A DNA stretch of 64,000 nucleotides from Lepturacanthus savala (Eukaryota; Chordata; Actinopteri; Scombriformes; Trichiuridae): positions 18,539,690 through 18,603,689 of the forward strand of contig CM060463.1 of assembly GCA_030544235.1 (NCBI GenBank), read 5' to 3'. Each line of letters starts with the position of its first letter. Within the stretch, counting starts at the first letter, position 1. A program made the position numbers and the translations under genes. Below, piece by piece: positions 1 through 10,140 of the stretch. A model generated the notes under the pieces. The model worked only from the letters and a program-made list of their open reading frames with translations. It had not been told where the DNA came from and ran no database searches.

Positions 1-580
1 AACAGTTTACAGTCAACATGGCGTGGTTTAGGAAGTTTTACAGATATATATATATACCCATGGCATATATTGTGTGACTGAATGTGATTTCGAGGATGCA
101 ATAAAAAAGGGACCCAGGACTATGTTAAAACTTCAAGGGATGGAAGAAAATGTTGTCCATTTAAATACTCGTAATGCACTTTTAATGTAAATGATGGGGA
201 AAATCCAAAATCCACAGTGCATCCACACAGTCATTTATATGTTTATCTGAAGCCTATTTAAGGCTTCAGCAGCCAGAATTAGACATATCTACCACAATTC
301 ACAACTCTTCACAACACAACTCTTTTTAGCATCAAATTCTCTCATTCAGTTGCCTTGTTGAGCTGTGGTGGAAGTACAAAAAGAGGGAACGGTGAAAAAA
401 CCTAAGTAGAAAAATGTTTTAAACCATTTAAGGCCAAGTTTTTGCAAAGTTTCCATCCATATACTTATATCAGTTTAGTCACTAACAATCATGTTATGCA
501 TCTATTTTGTTTTTCTTTTTTTTCCATTTTGTACTCTACTTTACAGAAAATAGCATTTTAATGACTTTTTCTTTGCTGTG
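1..580. other. unassigned AT-rich DNA
   Basis: No gene, RNA or repeat family is recognised. The sequence is AT-rich with short homopolymer tracts. The only open frame, on the reverse strand near 541-792, has no recognisable protein features. Confidence 0.4.
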
Positions 581-595
581 TTAGGGTTAGGGTTA
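581..595 (+). repeat. short telomere-like tract
   Basis: The tract reads TTAGGGTTAGGGTTA, two and a half vertebrate telomere units. It is too short to be evidence of a chromosome fusion and may be chance. Confidence 0.5.
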
Positions 596-2245
596 CAGAG
601 GAAGGGGCAGGAAAATGATGATGTCATATGACAGGAAGAACGTGGACACTTCTTTTGCTTTTTTTGCTTAAAATCTTTGTATAAGTTGTCAACTATCATG
701 TCAATGGGAAAAACTATATGAATAACATTTAGAATACAGTCAAGTAGTAGTAGATTTAAGCAATTATAGTTGCTAGTGAGCTTGAATGACACACTTGAAA
801 AATAATTAACTTGCCCTTCTACATGCCTACGTTCTACATATAACTTTCAGAAACCCCTTGTTGTTAGTGACACTGGGTAGTGGAGCAGATTTTTCCTCAC
901 TTACACTCATAACAACCTATAATGTACTAGAAACCAATGTATTAATCAACTGCCCAGACCCAACTATGCTAACAAACTGGGTTTTCTGAATACTTGGAAA
1001 TGACCCCTATTGCCAAGCTATTGTCAAGCTGTTGTCAAGCTTAAACATCTTCAGATGGTTAATATATACAATGATACATCATTCAGGAGGACAAATCCTC
1101 AAACAGGCTTCTCATGAACCCTGTCAAAATATGAATGACTGCAACATCCAGGCACTGCTAAAGGAGAACAGTCAAGGTAGCAGCCAATCAGGTAGCAGCG
1201 AGCCCTTTTGTTCTACTTGATAAGACATTAAACAATCCATTGCAATCCAATAAGAGCTTGTTAAACCATGGCCTTGGCCTGCTTACAGAAGGAGATCACA
1301 CTTATTAACTGAGGTCAATGTAAAATCAATTAACAAAGAGCAAATAAACCTCACATCATTTCACCTGTCAGCCGTGTCAGGTGGTAGAGTGCTTGGTTAG
1401 GTAATAAGAGCTTGGCTATTGAAACGAGATTTAATCCCATTTGCACTCCTTCATAACAAATTAGATTTAGCCAAGCAGGAGGACACTTTCTTCTTTTCTC
1501 TGGGAAAGGAATAAGTGATGAAGCAGTGTGGTAGCAGGGTAGCCAGTGTAAGAAGAGAAACCCACAGAGATAGAGAGCAGCCTAACACTGTTTTTTAATT
1601 AAAGGACTACATCTACGACGACACCTTTGGCGTGCAGCTTGCCCGGGTGTATCATACGCAACACAAATGGGACTCTCGTGGTGAAAAGAAAATCTTATTT
1701 AGATTCAATTTTCTGATGGGAGGTGGCTGAACAGTATATCTGTCAGGGACACTTATCAAGTCTTTAGCCCAGAATGAGTATTACACACAGAGAAGGGGAT
1801 AGGCAGATAGCTGGGGACTAATAAAAGGAGTGAAGGGTAATGTGACCAAACATGTGCAGTGAAACTCTCTGGTGTGAGGAGGCCAGCAGGAAGCCATTAC
1901 GATGCTTTGTTATTTCAACCATCAAATCATTTATATTGTATTATGAATTATAGGCTTGGCTTTTCATTTTCATGCTTTTATTTAACTCCACCTCCATGTG
2001 TTAGGCCCAGATGTACTAATTACTATGCAGAGCATTACTGTTTCTAAAGCCTCAAAGAGGTATAAACCCATGTATACATGCACGCATGAAATCAGTGCAG
2101 TAGTATGTTCCCACCTGTAACTGTAATGTATATAATAACTGCAGATGTGATACAACACAAAAAGTCATACTGTAACAACATTTCTGTAATGTCATTTCAA
2201 CAATGCCAAGAACATAAGGAGTTGGGAGACATGGAAAGTAGGATA
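596..2245. other. unassigned intergenic DNA
   Basis: No exon-like frame or clear repeat is visible apart from the weak tRNA-like segment at 1381-1445. Short frames near 1032-1220 and 1859-2047 have no recognisable domain. Confidence 0.4.
1381..1445 (+). repeat. possible decayed tRNA-derived SINE head
   Basis: The stretch begins with GTGGTAGAGTGCTTGGTTAG, which resembles a tRNA-type A box, and about 40 bases later has a decayed B-box-like GAGATTTAATCCC. It resembles the head of tRNA-derived fish SINEs, but no tail was recognised. It is too degenerate to be a functional tRNA. Confidence 0.25.
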
Positions 2246-2740
2246 GTAGGGATGGTATCATTAGGATTATCAATACCGTTGCTTATCGATACTTTTCGAT
2301 ACGTTAAACATCATATATCCATATCTGATATCCATTTCATATTGCTGGAAAACCAAATGCTCATCCAAACAACTGTGTTTTTGAAAGATTCTTGCTACAT
2401 TTCCCAATATTAACGTTACATTTGAACACAACATGGACTTGCATATTTGGAATTTGACGCAAAGTTTGGGTGCACTTCATTTACTGCTTGTTTGGCTGGC
2501 ATTGCTAACATTAGCCTCTTGACAAGTAGTAATGTTAGCTGCTTTGCTAAAGCAGTCAAACATGTTGCTTCGAGCTGATTTGTAAGTATTTCACAATGTT
2601 ACTGTTAGCCCTTTTGCCCGAGGCTACTTTTGTATACATGATGTTATTGAATTTAGCTGCATTTTCACACACTTCGGATGTGTTACCCTGTTGGCCATGG
2701 CTGGGAGGTATTGTAAAATATCAATGTCTATTGTATCAAA
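2246..2740 (+). mobile_element. possible hAT-like MITE fragment
   Basis: It opens with TAGGGATGGTATCATTAGG followed by repeated ATCGATAC-type words, as seen at the ends of many fish hAT-type non-autonomous elements. The body has CTAACATTAGC-type words. The right end is not identified because the LINE at 2755 follows directly. Family assignment is by resemblance only. Confidence 0.35.
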
Positions 2741-4002
2741 ACATCAAAACAAAACAACTGTCATCAAAACAAAACAACTGTTTTGATGACTTCCAGTCAG
2801 GTTTCCGACCCCACCACAGCACTGAGACTGCTCTAGTTAAGGTCTGTAATGACATCCGCATAAACACAGACAATGGCAAAATTTCAGTCTTAGTATTACT
2901 GGATCTTAGTGCCGCATTTGACACGGTTGACCACAACATATTATTACACCGACTGGAGAACTGGGTGGGACTTACTGGCACAGCACTAAAATGGGTTGAA
3001 TCCTACTTAAAGGGCAGAGACTACTTTGTGTCTATAGGCAACTACACATCTGAACATATAGACATAAGCTGTGGGGTCCCCCAAGGTTCAATTCTGGGGC
3101 CTCTACTATTCAACATTTACATGCTCCCACTCGCTAAGATTATGAAAGAAAATAAAATAAGTTACCATAATTATGCAGATGACACACAAATTTACATCAG
3201 TATATCGCCAGGAGATCATAATCCAATACAAACACTGAGTAAATGCATTGAACAAATTAATGATTGGATGTGCCAGAACTTTCTCCAATTAAACAAAGAT
3301 AAAACTGAGGTAATTGTTTTTGGAGCCAAGGCAGAACGATTGAAAGTCAGCGCTCATCTTCAATCAGCAATGTTAAAGCCTACAAACCAAGCTAGAAATC
3401 TGGGTGTAGTTATGGACTCAGACTTGAATTTCAATAGTCACATAAAAACTGTAACAAAGTCAGCCTACTACCACCTGAAGAATATATCAAGGATTAAAGG
3501 CCTGATGTCTCAGCAAGATTTGGAAAAGCTTGTCCATGCTTTTATCTTCAGTAGACTAGACTACTGCAATGGGGTCTTTACAGGCTTCTCTAAAAAGTCA
3601 ATCAGACAGCTGCAGCTGATTCAAAATGCTGCCGCTCGAGTCCTGACTAGGACTAAAAAAGTAGACCACATCAGTCCAGTTCTAAGGTCCTTGCACTGGC
3701 TTCCTGTCTGCCAAAGAATTCACTTTAAAATACTCTTACTGGTTTATAAAGCCCTGAATGGTCTAGGGCCTAGGTATATTGCAGATCTGCTGATCCCTTA
3801 TGAACCATCCAGACCTCTTAGATCATCTGGATCAGGTCTGCTCTCTGTTCCTAGAGTCAGAACTAAACATGGAGAAGCAGCGTTCAGTTTCTATGCCCCA
3901 CAGATCTGGAACAAACTCCCAGAGACCTGCAGGTCTGCCGCAACTCTCACTGCTTTTAAATCACAGTTGAAGACTTTTCTGTTCAATGCTGCCTACTGCT
4001 AA
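2596..4002 (+). CDS. LINE reverse transcriptase, 5'-truncated, intact frame
   Basis: This 468-codon open frame encodes the reverse transcriptase of a non-LTR retrotransposon that copies its RNA into DNA at a nicked target. Clear homology starts near residue 62 (FDDFQSGFRPHHSTE); residues 1-60 are probably flanking DNA read in frame, so the ATG at 2596 is not the native start. Palm motif A LDLSAAFDTVDH is at residues 102-113, GVPQGSILGP at 160-169 and YADD at 193-196, so all three catalytic aspartates are present. LDYCN (331-335) and LHWLPV (366-371) are typical of the C-terminal part in L2/Rex-like fish LINEs. The apurinic-type endonuclease and N-terminal fingers are missing; full proteins are about twice as long. 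The frame has no internal stop, which suggests a fairly young copy, but it cannot be autonomous. Confidence 0.85.
   Translation: MLLLALLPEATFVYMMLLNLAAFSHTSDVLPCWPWLGGIVKYQCLLYQNIKTKQLSSKQNNCFDDFQSGFRPHHSTETALVKVCNDIRINTDNGKISVLVLLDLSAAFDTVDHNILLHRLENWVGLTGTALKWVESYLKGRDYFVSIGNYTSEHIDISCGVPQGSILGPLLFNIYMLPLAKIMKENKISYHNYADDTQIYISISPGDHNPIQTLSKCIEQINDWMCQNFLQLNKDKTEVIVFGAKAERLKVSAHLQSAMLKPTNQARNLGVVMDSDLNFNSHIKTVTKSAYYHLKNISRIKGLMSQQDLEKLVHAFIFSRLDYCNGVFTGFSKKSIRQLQLIQNAAARVLTRTKKVDHISPVLRSLHWLPVCQRIHFKILLLVYKALNGLGPRYIADLLIPYEPSRPLRSSGSGLLSVPRVRTKHGEAAFSFYAPQIWNKLPETCRSAATLTAFKSQLKTFLFNAAYC
2742..2780 (+). repeat. 20-bp tandem duplication at LINE junction
   Basis: The 19-mer CATCAAAACAAAACAACTG occurs at 2742-2760 and again at 2762-2780. 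It sits exactly where LINE homology begins, so it may mark the truncated 5' junction. Confidence 0.8.
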
Positions 4003-4247
4003 TATCATTCTTAATTACTCTGCACTGTACTATAACTTGTTTCGAAGTTATAAATTTTAATTCTTAATTTTTATTTCTTATTTTTATTTTATATCTATTT
4101 TTTTATTTTAATCAACTGTTTTAAATTGTTTTAATCAACTGTCTTAAATTGTATCTTGATGCTTTTAAGGTTTTATGTAAAGCACTTTGAATTACCTTGT
4201 TGTTGAAATGTGCTATACAAATAAACTTGCCTTGCCTTGCCTTGCCT
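2755..4247 (+). mobile_element. L2/Rex-like LINE copy, 5'-truncated
   Basis: The copy holds the reverse-transcriptase frame ending at 4002 and a short AT-rich 3' region. Near the end is a segment of the GTGCTATACAAATAAA type, typical of L2-like LINE tails, followed by a (CTTGC)n tail at about 4226-4247. The 5' half is absent, the usual result of incomplete reverse transcription. No target-site duplication was found, which is common in this clade. Confidence 0.8.
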
Positions 4248-4476
4248 AATATAGACATATGACCCAAACCAGAGGCCCTGATGCTAGAAACTGAAACCAT
4301 TTTCATGGTCACCATTCAGGACCTCAAATTATACCCATCACAGGTGCTATATTATAACATTCCTTCAGACTTTGTCAAACAATTTGTTACTGATAACTTC
4401 ATATCATGATTTTCTTGTGATTTGTCCAATCAAAACTTATTTTATATACTAACAAATAACAGTCATAATGATTGTG

Positions 4477-4894
4477 TTAAAGGGGCCCTATTTTGCCACT
4501 TTCTCAGTTCAATATTTCAAACCTACCAAAACACCCATTTGGTTGTGATTGGCCAAGTGATGGAAATGTCACATCCCTTAGAGAGCTGGGGTCAGTTGGA
4601 GAAATGGAAGTCAAGTGCAAGCACTCCAGAAGGAGGGGTCAGCTACATGGATCCAGGGGTGGTTATTATTAATTTCCTTTACTGTTGTGACCTCTTAACC
4701 GGAGACATTTCTAAATGGATTGTGTTCAACAACACAACAAAGGAGACCAGACCACAACAGAATGAGTGGGTGCTCTTATTTCAGTTTAACAGGAACACGA
4801 GAGGCTTAAATAGTTACAAGAAACACTGAAGAACTTTTTTGATTATTCATTTATTTATTTATATATTTATTTTTTAATAATAGATCCCCTTTCA
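4477..4894. mobile_element. MITE flanked by TTAA / TTCA
   Basis: The ends are imperfect inverted repeats: AGGGGCCCTATT at 4481 and, inverted, AGGGGATCTATT ending at 4890. The left flank is TTAA (4477-4480) and the right flank TTCA, consistent with a TTAA target with one later mutation. TTAA insertion is typical of piggyBac and Kolobok elements. A 135-codon open frame inside has no recognisable protein features and is not called as a gene. Confidence 0.5.
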
Positions 4895-5850
4895 GTTAGT
4901 GGATGACAGTAATTGTGTTCCTAGTACTCGTGGACAATGACATTGGCCACTGCCCTGTGGTGGATGATTTACCTCACTGGTTCTGGATATCTACATTTTT
5001 GCACTGATGCGTCTAAAACCAAGAAAATGATAATTAACTTCAGAAAGAAGCCTCCCCATCCCTTCGGTTTTAATTCTCGGGATATGCGTTATGTGCAGAA
5101 GCTCACTAGTATATGTACTGCAAGCTGTTATGTCATCACTCCTTTTATGAAAATGTCTTATTCTGTTTTATTGAGTGTGTTTTAACATTCTATTTTATTT
5201 TCTATTTCTATTTTATTTTCCTGTTTGGGTCACTTACCATGGAAAACAAAAAAAGGCTGGAAACGTATTGTGACCGAAGTCACTGCCAAAAACCTGGATG
5301 AACTCTCCACATTATACAGATATTCCCACCTGGTGCCAGATATACTGTGTCAAGGTGCAAAACTAAGGGTGCTTCACACTGACATTTTTACCAGGTAGCG
5401 ATCCAATTAATCTTCCATCAATGTTTATCTTTAACCAAGCAGGAAATGAAAGAATTAGTATCCTCTCCAATGATGGACTTGAATAGTTCAATTTGACCTG
5501 AGTTTGCGTTCTAATCAGAGGGAGTCAAGCAGATCAAGACCACCTCTTTGTGGAGGTCTTGGTCTGCTTGATTTAGTGCTGACAGGAGTGCAACTGATGC
5601 TTTCACACCGAGGAAAAACAAACCGAACTAAGCACCTTTGGTTCGAATGGACTATTTGGTGTGCACTAACTGCTGTTTGTGTACGGGACTCTTAGAAATC
5701 CGTCCCTACTACACATTATCATGTGATTCTCTGTCCCTTGTGTGCATTTATTCTATGTATTTTATGTGTGCATGACAATTTTTTCACTGCTGGCTGTAAA
5801 ACAAATCGCCCTTCAGGGACAATAAAGTTTACCTTCACCTTGATCCCTGC
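4895..5850 (+). mobile_element. decayed LINE remnant, interrupted by a MITE
   Basis: At about 4900-5060 three frames together give reverse-transcriptase-like words: VDDS, then VDD, then SKTKKMIINFRKKPP, which matches the region after the YADD box in jockey-superfamily LINEs. At 5800-5840 there is a typical LINE 3' end, with CTTCAGGGACAATAAAGTTT before a CTTCACC tail. The MF1 element at 5366-5695 separates the two parts. Stops and frameshifts make it a fossil. Confidence 0.55.
5366..5695 (+). mobile_element. MF1 MITE family, copy 1
   Basis: The left end AGGGTGCTTCACACTG matches the left ends of the other three MF1 copies. The body shares words such as AGGTCTTGGTCTGCTTGATTT and CTTTGGTTCGAATGGA. 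An internal inverted repeat (about 5527-5576, GTCAAGCAGATCAAGACC with AGGTCTTGGTCTGCTTGATT) forms a hairpin. The right end is eroded. No protein is encoded. Confidence 0.65.
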
Positions 5851-5867
5851 CTCTGTTTTAATTAGTG

Positions 5868-5892
5868 TTTTTTTTTTTTTTTTTTTTTTTTA
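5868..5892 (+). repeat. poly(T) tract
   Basis: About 25 uninterrupted T residues. It could be the tail of an element inserted on the reverse strand, but none is recognised next to it. Confidence 0.85.
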
Positions 5893-7552
5893 ACAGTGCA
5901 TGATCAAGACATGATGCAAGGGGAGAAAAAGCACACATTTAATCATTTTTGAGGCTGCAGAAGAAGATTGCAGAAAGGGTATGCAAGTAGAAGGACAAAA
6001 TGTTTTTGATTATTTTTGAATGGTATTTATTTATTTTTTTGCACAATGAACAGCATTTTCATTTGTGAAAATTAAGAATTCAGGTTCAGTTCAAATTATT
6101 TTTTATGTGTTGATGGATTATTGCTAGATATCTAAAAATAAATAGTTTGTGATGTAATGATTAGACAGGGGCCTGAGTTTTATTCGACAAGCAGTTTGGA
6201 AGCAACCAACAAAAGTGTTTGTACTGCTAAACGGAGCGGAGTTTTGGAATATGAAAGTAAAACTAAAATTTATTTCACACTTTGAAAGTCTCATCTATGG
6301 ACCATCTGGATGTGAGTTTAGAACCTTTGTGCTGCTCACATTGACCAAGCAGCTTGCAAACAAAATGAGAACAAAGAACTGAAATGGTACTACTACAAGT
6401 AGGATGAGAATTAGGGGGATATAATTTGTTAAAAATCACATAGACATACTACACATATACACATACTATACTATACACACAAAAAATATCACTGTATCCA
6501 GCAAACAGTAAGCACTTGATTAGACTGTTACATGCTTATCAGTGATAATCATTATTGGAATTGCCCTGTGGTGCTCCAAAAGCATTTAGCCCCAAGCCTC
6601 TCTGTTTATGTCTGGGTTAGATTCAGTGGAACGTAGCCAATTACTGTTTATTGGAGGAAACTGCCAAAATGGTACAGTTGTAGGAGCCATTAAAGAACAC
6701 TAACCAACATAAGCTAATGATTATACCAGACAAAGTAAGACTGTAGAAGTAAATCCTCTTCATGTTTACTGGTTATTATTAAACTTCCCATTTTCAAGTG
6801 TTAATTTCATTTTTAAAAGTCACACGGTTTCATGTAATTTATAAACGTCTAAGGACAGACTATTTCATTTTGTTTTATTTGTATTACCACACCTCATTAA
6901 GGAATTGCAATTAATTTCTTATTCTACTTAAAAATGCCCAGCAGAACTCATCTGGAAAGGAAGGAAGTCATACAAACACAGATAAGTCAACGCCACATAG
7001 GTACAAAGGTACCCAAATATACAACAGTTGGACTACTTCCACCATTTTGCCACCGATTTGGACACAGACTTGGAAGACTCACTAATAATATCTTTAAACA
7101 TACTGTCTGTTTGGGCTGAGATAATCTTAAATCAATCAATCACACCTTTATTTTAACAGGCATGGCATTTCTTATTTTCAGTCTAGCCTGGGAGGAGGCA
7201 TACGTCCTCCTGTTGTGTCAAACCTAAAACTCAGCATGAACACAGTTCATTTAGCATAAAAGTTGGATCCTAAATTTTATAAAATGCTGGCAGAGATATC
7301 AAAGGGGTGTGTCTCAACAAGGGCACGTCAACATCATAATTGGGCTCCTTGTTATTCGTTTTTGAAGCGGGAGGCTAACAAGTGTTGTGCATCTTTGATC
7401 TTAACTCATACAGATCTGTATCTAATCTCATCTGTAGAAGTAACAAAACCAAGCAAATAAGAGTCTTTCGATGTCAACAGAATCAGTGATGATTGCTTCA
7501 CAGAAATGTAATATGTGTATTAACAGCATCCTGATAGAAGGAGAGTCAATAT
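5893..7552. other. unassigned AT-rich DNA
   Basis: No exon, RNA gene or clear repeat is visible. Short frames at 6934-7119 and 7263-7460 show no domain and no codon-usage signal that I can judge. Confidence 0.4.
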
Positions 7553-7626
7553 GGTAAATGGCTACTTATGTATCAGTATTACCCAAAGCACTTTGCAATG
7601 ATTCTGCTGCTTACTCATCCATTCAA

Positions 7627-7672
7627 CACACACACACACACACAAACACACAAACACACACACACACACACA
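7627..7672 (+). repeat. (CA)n microsatellite
   Basis: CA repeat with a few AAACA interruptions, part of the SINE-like repeat that surrounds it. Confidence 0.9.
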
Positions 7673-7795
7673 CTAATGGTTGCAAGCTACCATAGACATA
7701 TATACGTAGACGCCTCATTCAGCGCTGAGCTGTACGTCATCGGCGCCGCCATATTGGATGTGGCAAGAGTCGGAGTAGAGCAGAGAGAAGAGAAG

Positions 7796-7874
7796 ATGCC
7801 TCATTCCTGTGCTGCGTGGAATTGCACGAATCGTTGTACACCCCAAACCAAATCTGAGGGAATAAATTTAGCAG
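7796..7874 (+). pseudogene. first exon of THAP-domain transposase
   Basis: From an ATG at 7796 the frame reads MPHSCAAWNCTNR. This fits the start of a THAP zinc finger, where two cysteines four residues apart (C5 and C10) are followed much later by C-x2-H. The exon would end at AG before GTAAGA (7875), a good splice donor, about 26 codons in. THAP fingers bind the transposon ends in P elements. The second half of the finger (C-x2-H) was not found downstream, so the domain is incomplete. The same frame is open upstream to 7568, but that part lies in the CA repeat and terminal repeat and is not coding. Confidence 0.65.
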
Positions 7875-8513
7875 GTAAGATTTAACAATGACTTTTGATA
7901 ATACTTTGTTCGTAGACTGCATTATTTGGCCATTTTAACATAGTTTTGAGAGCATAATTTGCCGATGTTGTGGAAAACGCTAGCTCGCCTATTCCCGCAC
8001 ATTTAGCTATTCATTCATTATTTCCATCCATTTATTTGGATTTATTCTGCTCATGGTTGTGTATATTTCCATCAAAAATATATAGAGTTAAGTATTAGCT
8101 CAGTTTACACACTCATAGTAGCAGAGAAACAGGAGGAAGAAACGTTGTTTCTGTTACCTGTTATTCAGAACATTAATAATGAATTAGAATTTGGAGATGA
8201 ATATAGTAATTATTTTCTTATCACAACACCCAGACCTATTCTGTTCCCTTGTTCAGCATCGTAAGTTCATATGATGCTCTATTCTCTGGTTCTGATGTTT
8301 TTTCAGTCTCCTGTTTTGTTTCTGTTGGACTTCAGTGTTTTCTGTTTTTTGAGGCAACATAATGGTAAGTATGTTGATGTTGTTGATCTTTTGTTACACT
8401 ATGCTCCTTGTTGTTTTCACATTTATAAATGAACAAAATCATTCAGCTGTCTTGGGGTTATATTATTCTAATATTAACCAAACAATTTCTTGTGAAGGTA
8501 CCTCTGAGTGTTG

Positions 8514-8629
8514 GGATTCATCATCAACATTGACACCCTGACGCTGATGGTCCCTGAACAGTTTCAGCGGCAGCGCTACATCTGCACCTACCGCTTCAGC
8601 CAAGATCACTTGGAGTTCCTGAGTATACC

Positions 8630-8660
<31 letters not shown>

Positions 8661-9440
8661 GGCAAACTAAAACGGTAATTCATGTGAAAGTGCTGTTTTT
8701 ATGTTTATGTTTTCACAGGGGGTTGGAATAACAACCCTTCAGCATGCCAGTTCCAAGCCATTTTCCCCCGGCTCATGGTGCGATGTGGGGTGTCTCCAAG
8801 CGTGTCAGGAAATGTGGAAACGTCATCCTCCCCAGCAGCAGAAGCTACTGAAGAGATCCCATCCCCATTCGCCAACATTCCTGCCATTGTGTCTGACCAC
8901 AGCTACCTGCCAACCCGCTTTGGTGGCCTTGTTGACAATGCCCTTGTCTACATTTCATGATTTGTGGTTTGCCAAATTCTGAAAAAACTGCTTTGTGATG
9001 TGTGCCGTGGTAGCCTGGTGACTGATGCTGTACCTGCATCATTTGTTTCGGGTTACCACTTGCTCAAGCTAAATAATAAGGGGGGACTGATGATTCCATC
9101 AGAGGGCACAGTAAGGGTGGTCAGATCAGCTGAGCGTTTTATTCACCAATCACTGTCTGGGCTGTAAAGGTGCTGTTTATCAGTCAGTTTGTACAGGCAG
9201 ACATTGGTGTTGAGGATGTGTTTGGTCTGGGTGGTCACATTCAGGAAACACAGTCTGGAATCTACAAACATCACTATGTGCTCATGTCATTGGTTGTTTC
9301 TGTGTTCCACAAATTAAGGCTGCATCACATTGCCAAACTTGACACATTATAGTTGCAGAGTGGCACCATAAGAAAAAAAAATGTGCAAAAACATTATTTT
9401 TAAAGGATTTTAGTGCCATTTCTGAAAAAAAAAAATGTTA
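8514..9440 (+). pseudogene. P-element/THAP9-like transposase, C-terminal remnant
   Basis: A first segment, 8514-8622, reads GFIINIDTLTL followed by YRFSQDHLEFL. A donor GTATAC at 8623 and an acceptor CAG ending at 8718 join it in phase to 8719 onward, giving LEFL-RGGWNNNPSACQF. SQDHLE and GG[WF]NNNP are hallmarks of P-element and THAP9 transposases. Then follow MVRCGVSPSVSG, SYLPTRFGGLVDNALVYIS, a TGA stop at 8958, and LKKLLCDVCRGSLV. A frameshift near 9165 leads to HIQETQSGIYKHHY and LRLHHIAKLDTL, a TAG at 9350, and SGTIRKKKCAK. The order follows the family's C-terminal half. Two stops and a frameshift make it a pseudogene. Sequence before 8514 in this frame has stops, so an internal deletion probably ends just upstream. 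Confidence 0.75.
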
Positions 9441-10140
9441 TGTTTATAGTGTACATAGTGTGTGTGCGTGTGAATTATTTTTTACTGTCTTTGTTCTTTG
9501 AGGCTTGATTGTACTCTATTTGTTAACCTGCTCCATATTAAATTACATTTACTTTTTTAACCCTGCTGCAATTCTTAAGGCAAATTTTGCCATCTTGAAC
9601 ATTCTCTTGTGGATAGCCTTGGCTGTGTTGATGCAAATGCCATGAAATTGGGCAAAATTTAAACATTTTCAAATTAACTTTTAGTTTTTAGGGTCTTCTG
9701 CACCGCGGGTAGTGTAGTCAATCCAACCCGCAGTTTATCAAGTTTGATATTCACCGAACTTTGGGGTTATTTTAAATCTTAAATCAAGATTATATACAAA
9801 CATTGTGGTCTCTTACTGTTTGTCAAGTATAGTAGTGTATGTGTGAATGAATAATTAAGAGGTATTAACACAAGTTTCTTGTAGAGAGGCGCTTTATGAA
9901 ATTAGGTCCGTTTACTTGTATTTGTTTACAGCGCAGCTTTGCCACATCCAATATGGCGGCGACACTGACGTAGCGCAGCAGCGGACAAATCCGCTCAATG
10001 CGGCGTCTACGTATATATGTCTATGGCAAGCTACCACCATGGTGCTGGCACGACCATCGGGAGTTCAGTGTCTTGCTCAAGGACACACCACCAATCTTCC
10101 GATTGATGGATGAGTGGATTTACCTCTTGAGCCACAGCTG

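Larger units (their letters stand above)
7691..10025 (+). mobile_element. P-element-like (THAP9-type) DNA transposon, defective
   Basis: The element is 2335 bp. Its ends are a perfect 24-bp inverted repeat (7691-7714 and 10002-10025, starting CATAGACATATATACGTAG). A second perfect 23-bp inverted repeat lies inside (7744-7766 and 9939-9961, containing GCCGCCATATTGGATGTGGC). It is flanked by the direct repeat GCAAGCTAC (7682-7690 and 10026-10034). Terminal plus subterminal inverted repeats and a duplication of about 8 bp fit P elements. Inside are a THAP-domain start and the C-terminal part of a THAP9/P-type transposase. Most of the middle, including much of the catalytic region, is missing and the coding parts are broken, so it is not autonomous. 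The intact ends suggest it could have been mobilised by an enzyme made elsewhere. Confidence 0.8.
7553..10140 (-). repeat. SINE-like fish repeat split by a P element
   Basis: The left part (7553-7690) has GGTAAATGGCTACTTATGTA, CAAAGCACTTTGCAATG and a (CA)n block. The right part (10026-10140) has GTTCAGTGTCTTGCTCAAGG and, near its end, ATCTTCCGATTGATGG and CCTCTTGAGCCAC. In that order these are hallmarks of one tRNA-related repeat common in fish, read on its reverse strand. The intervening 2.3 kb is the transposon at 7691-10025, so the repeat was present first. Confidence 0.65.

Noticed and set aside
581..595. interstitial telomere as a fusion scar
   Set aside because: Only two and a half units; far too short.
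1381..1445. functional tRNA gene
   Set aside because: The A-box-like part is followed by a badly degenerate B box and no cloverleaf could be drawn; at best a SINE head.
4422..4829. 135-codon open frame
   Set aside because: It lies almost wholly inside a TTAA-flanked MITE and has no recognisable motif.
7568..7795. upstream extension of the THAP frame
   Set aside because: It translates the CA repeat and the transposon's terminal repeat; the THAP pattern begins at the ATG at 7796.
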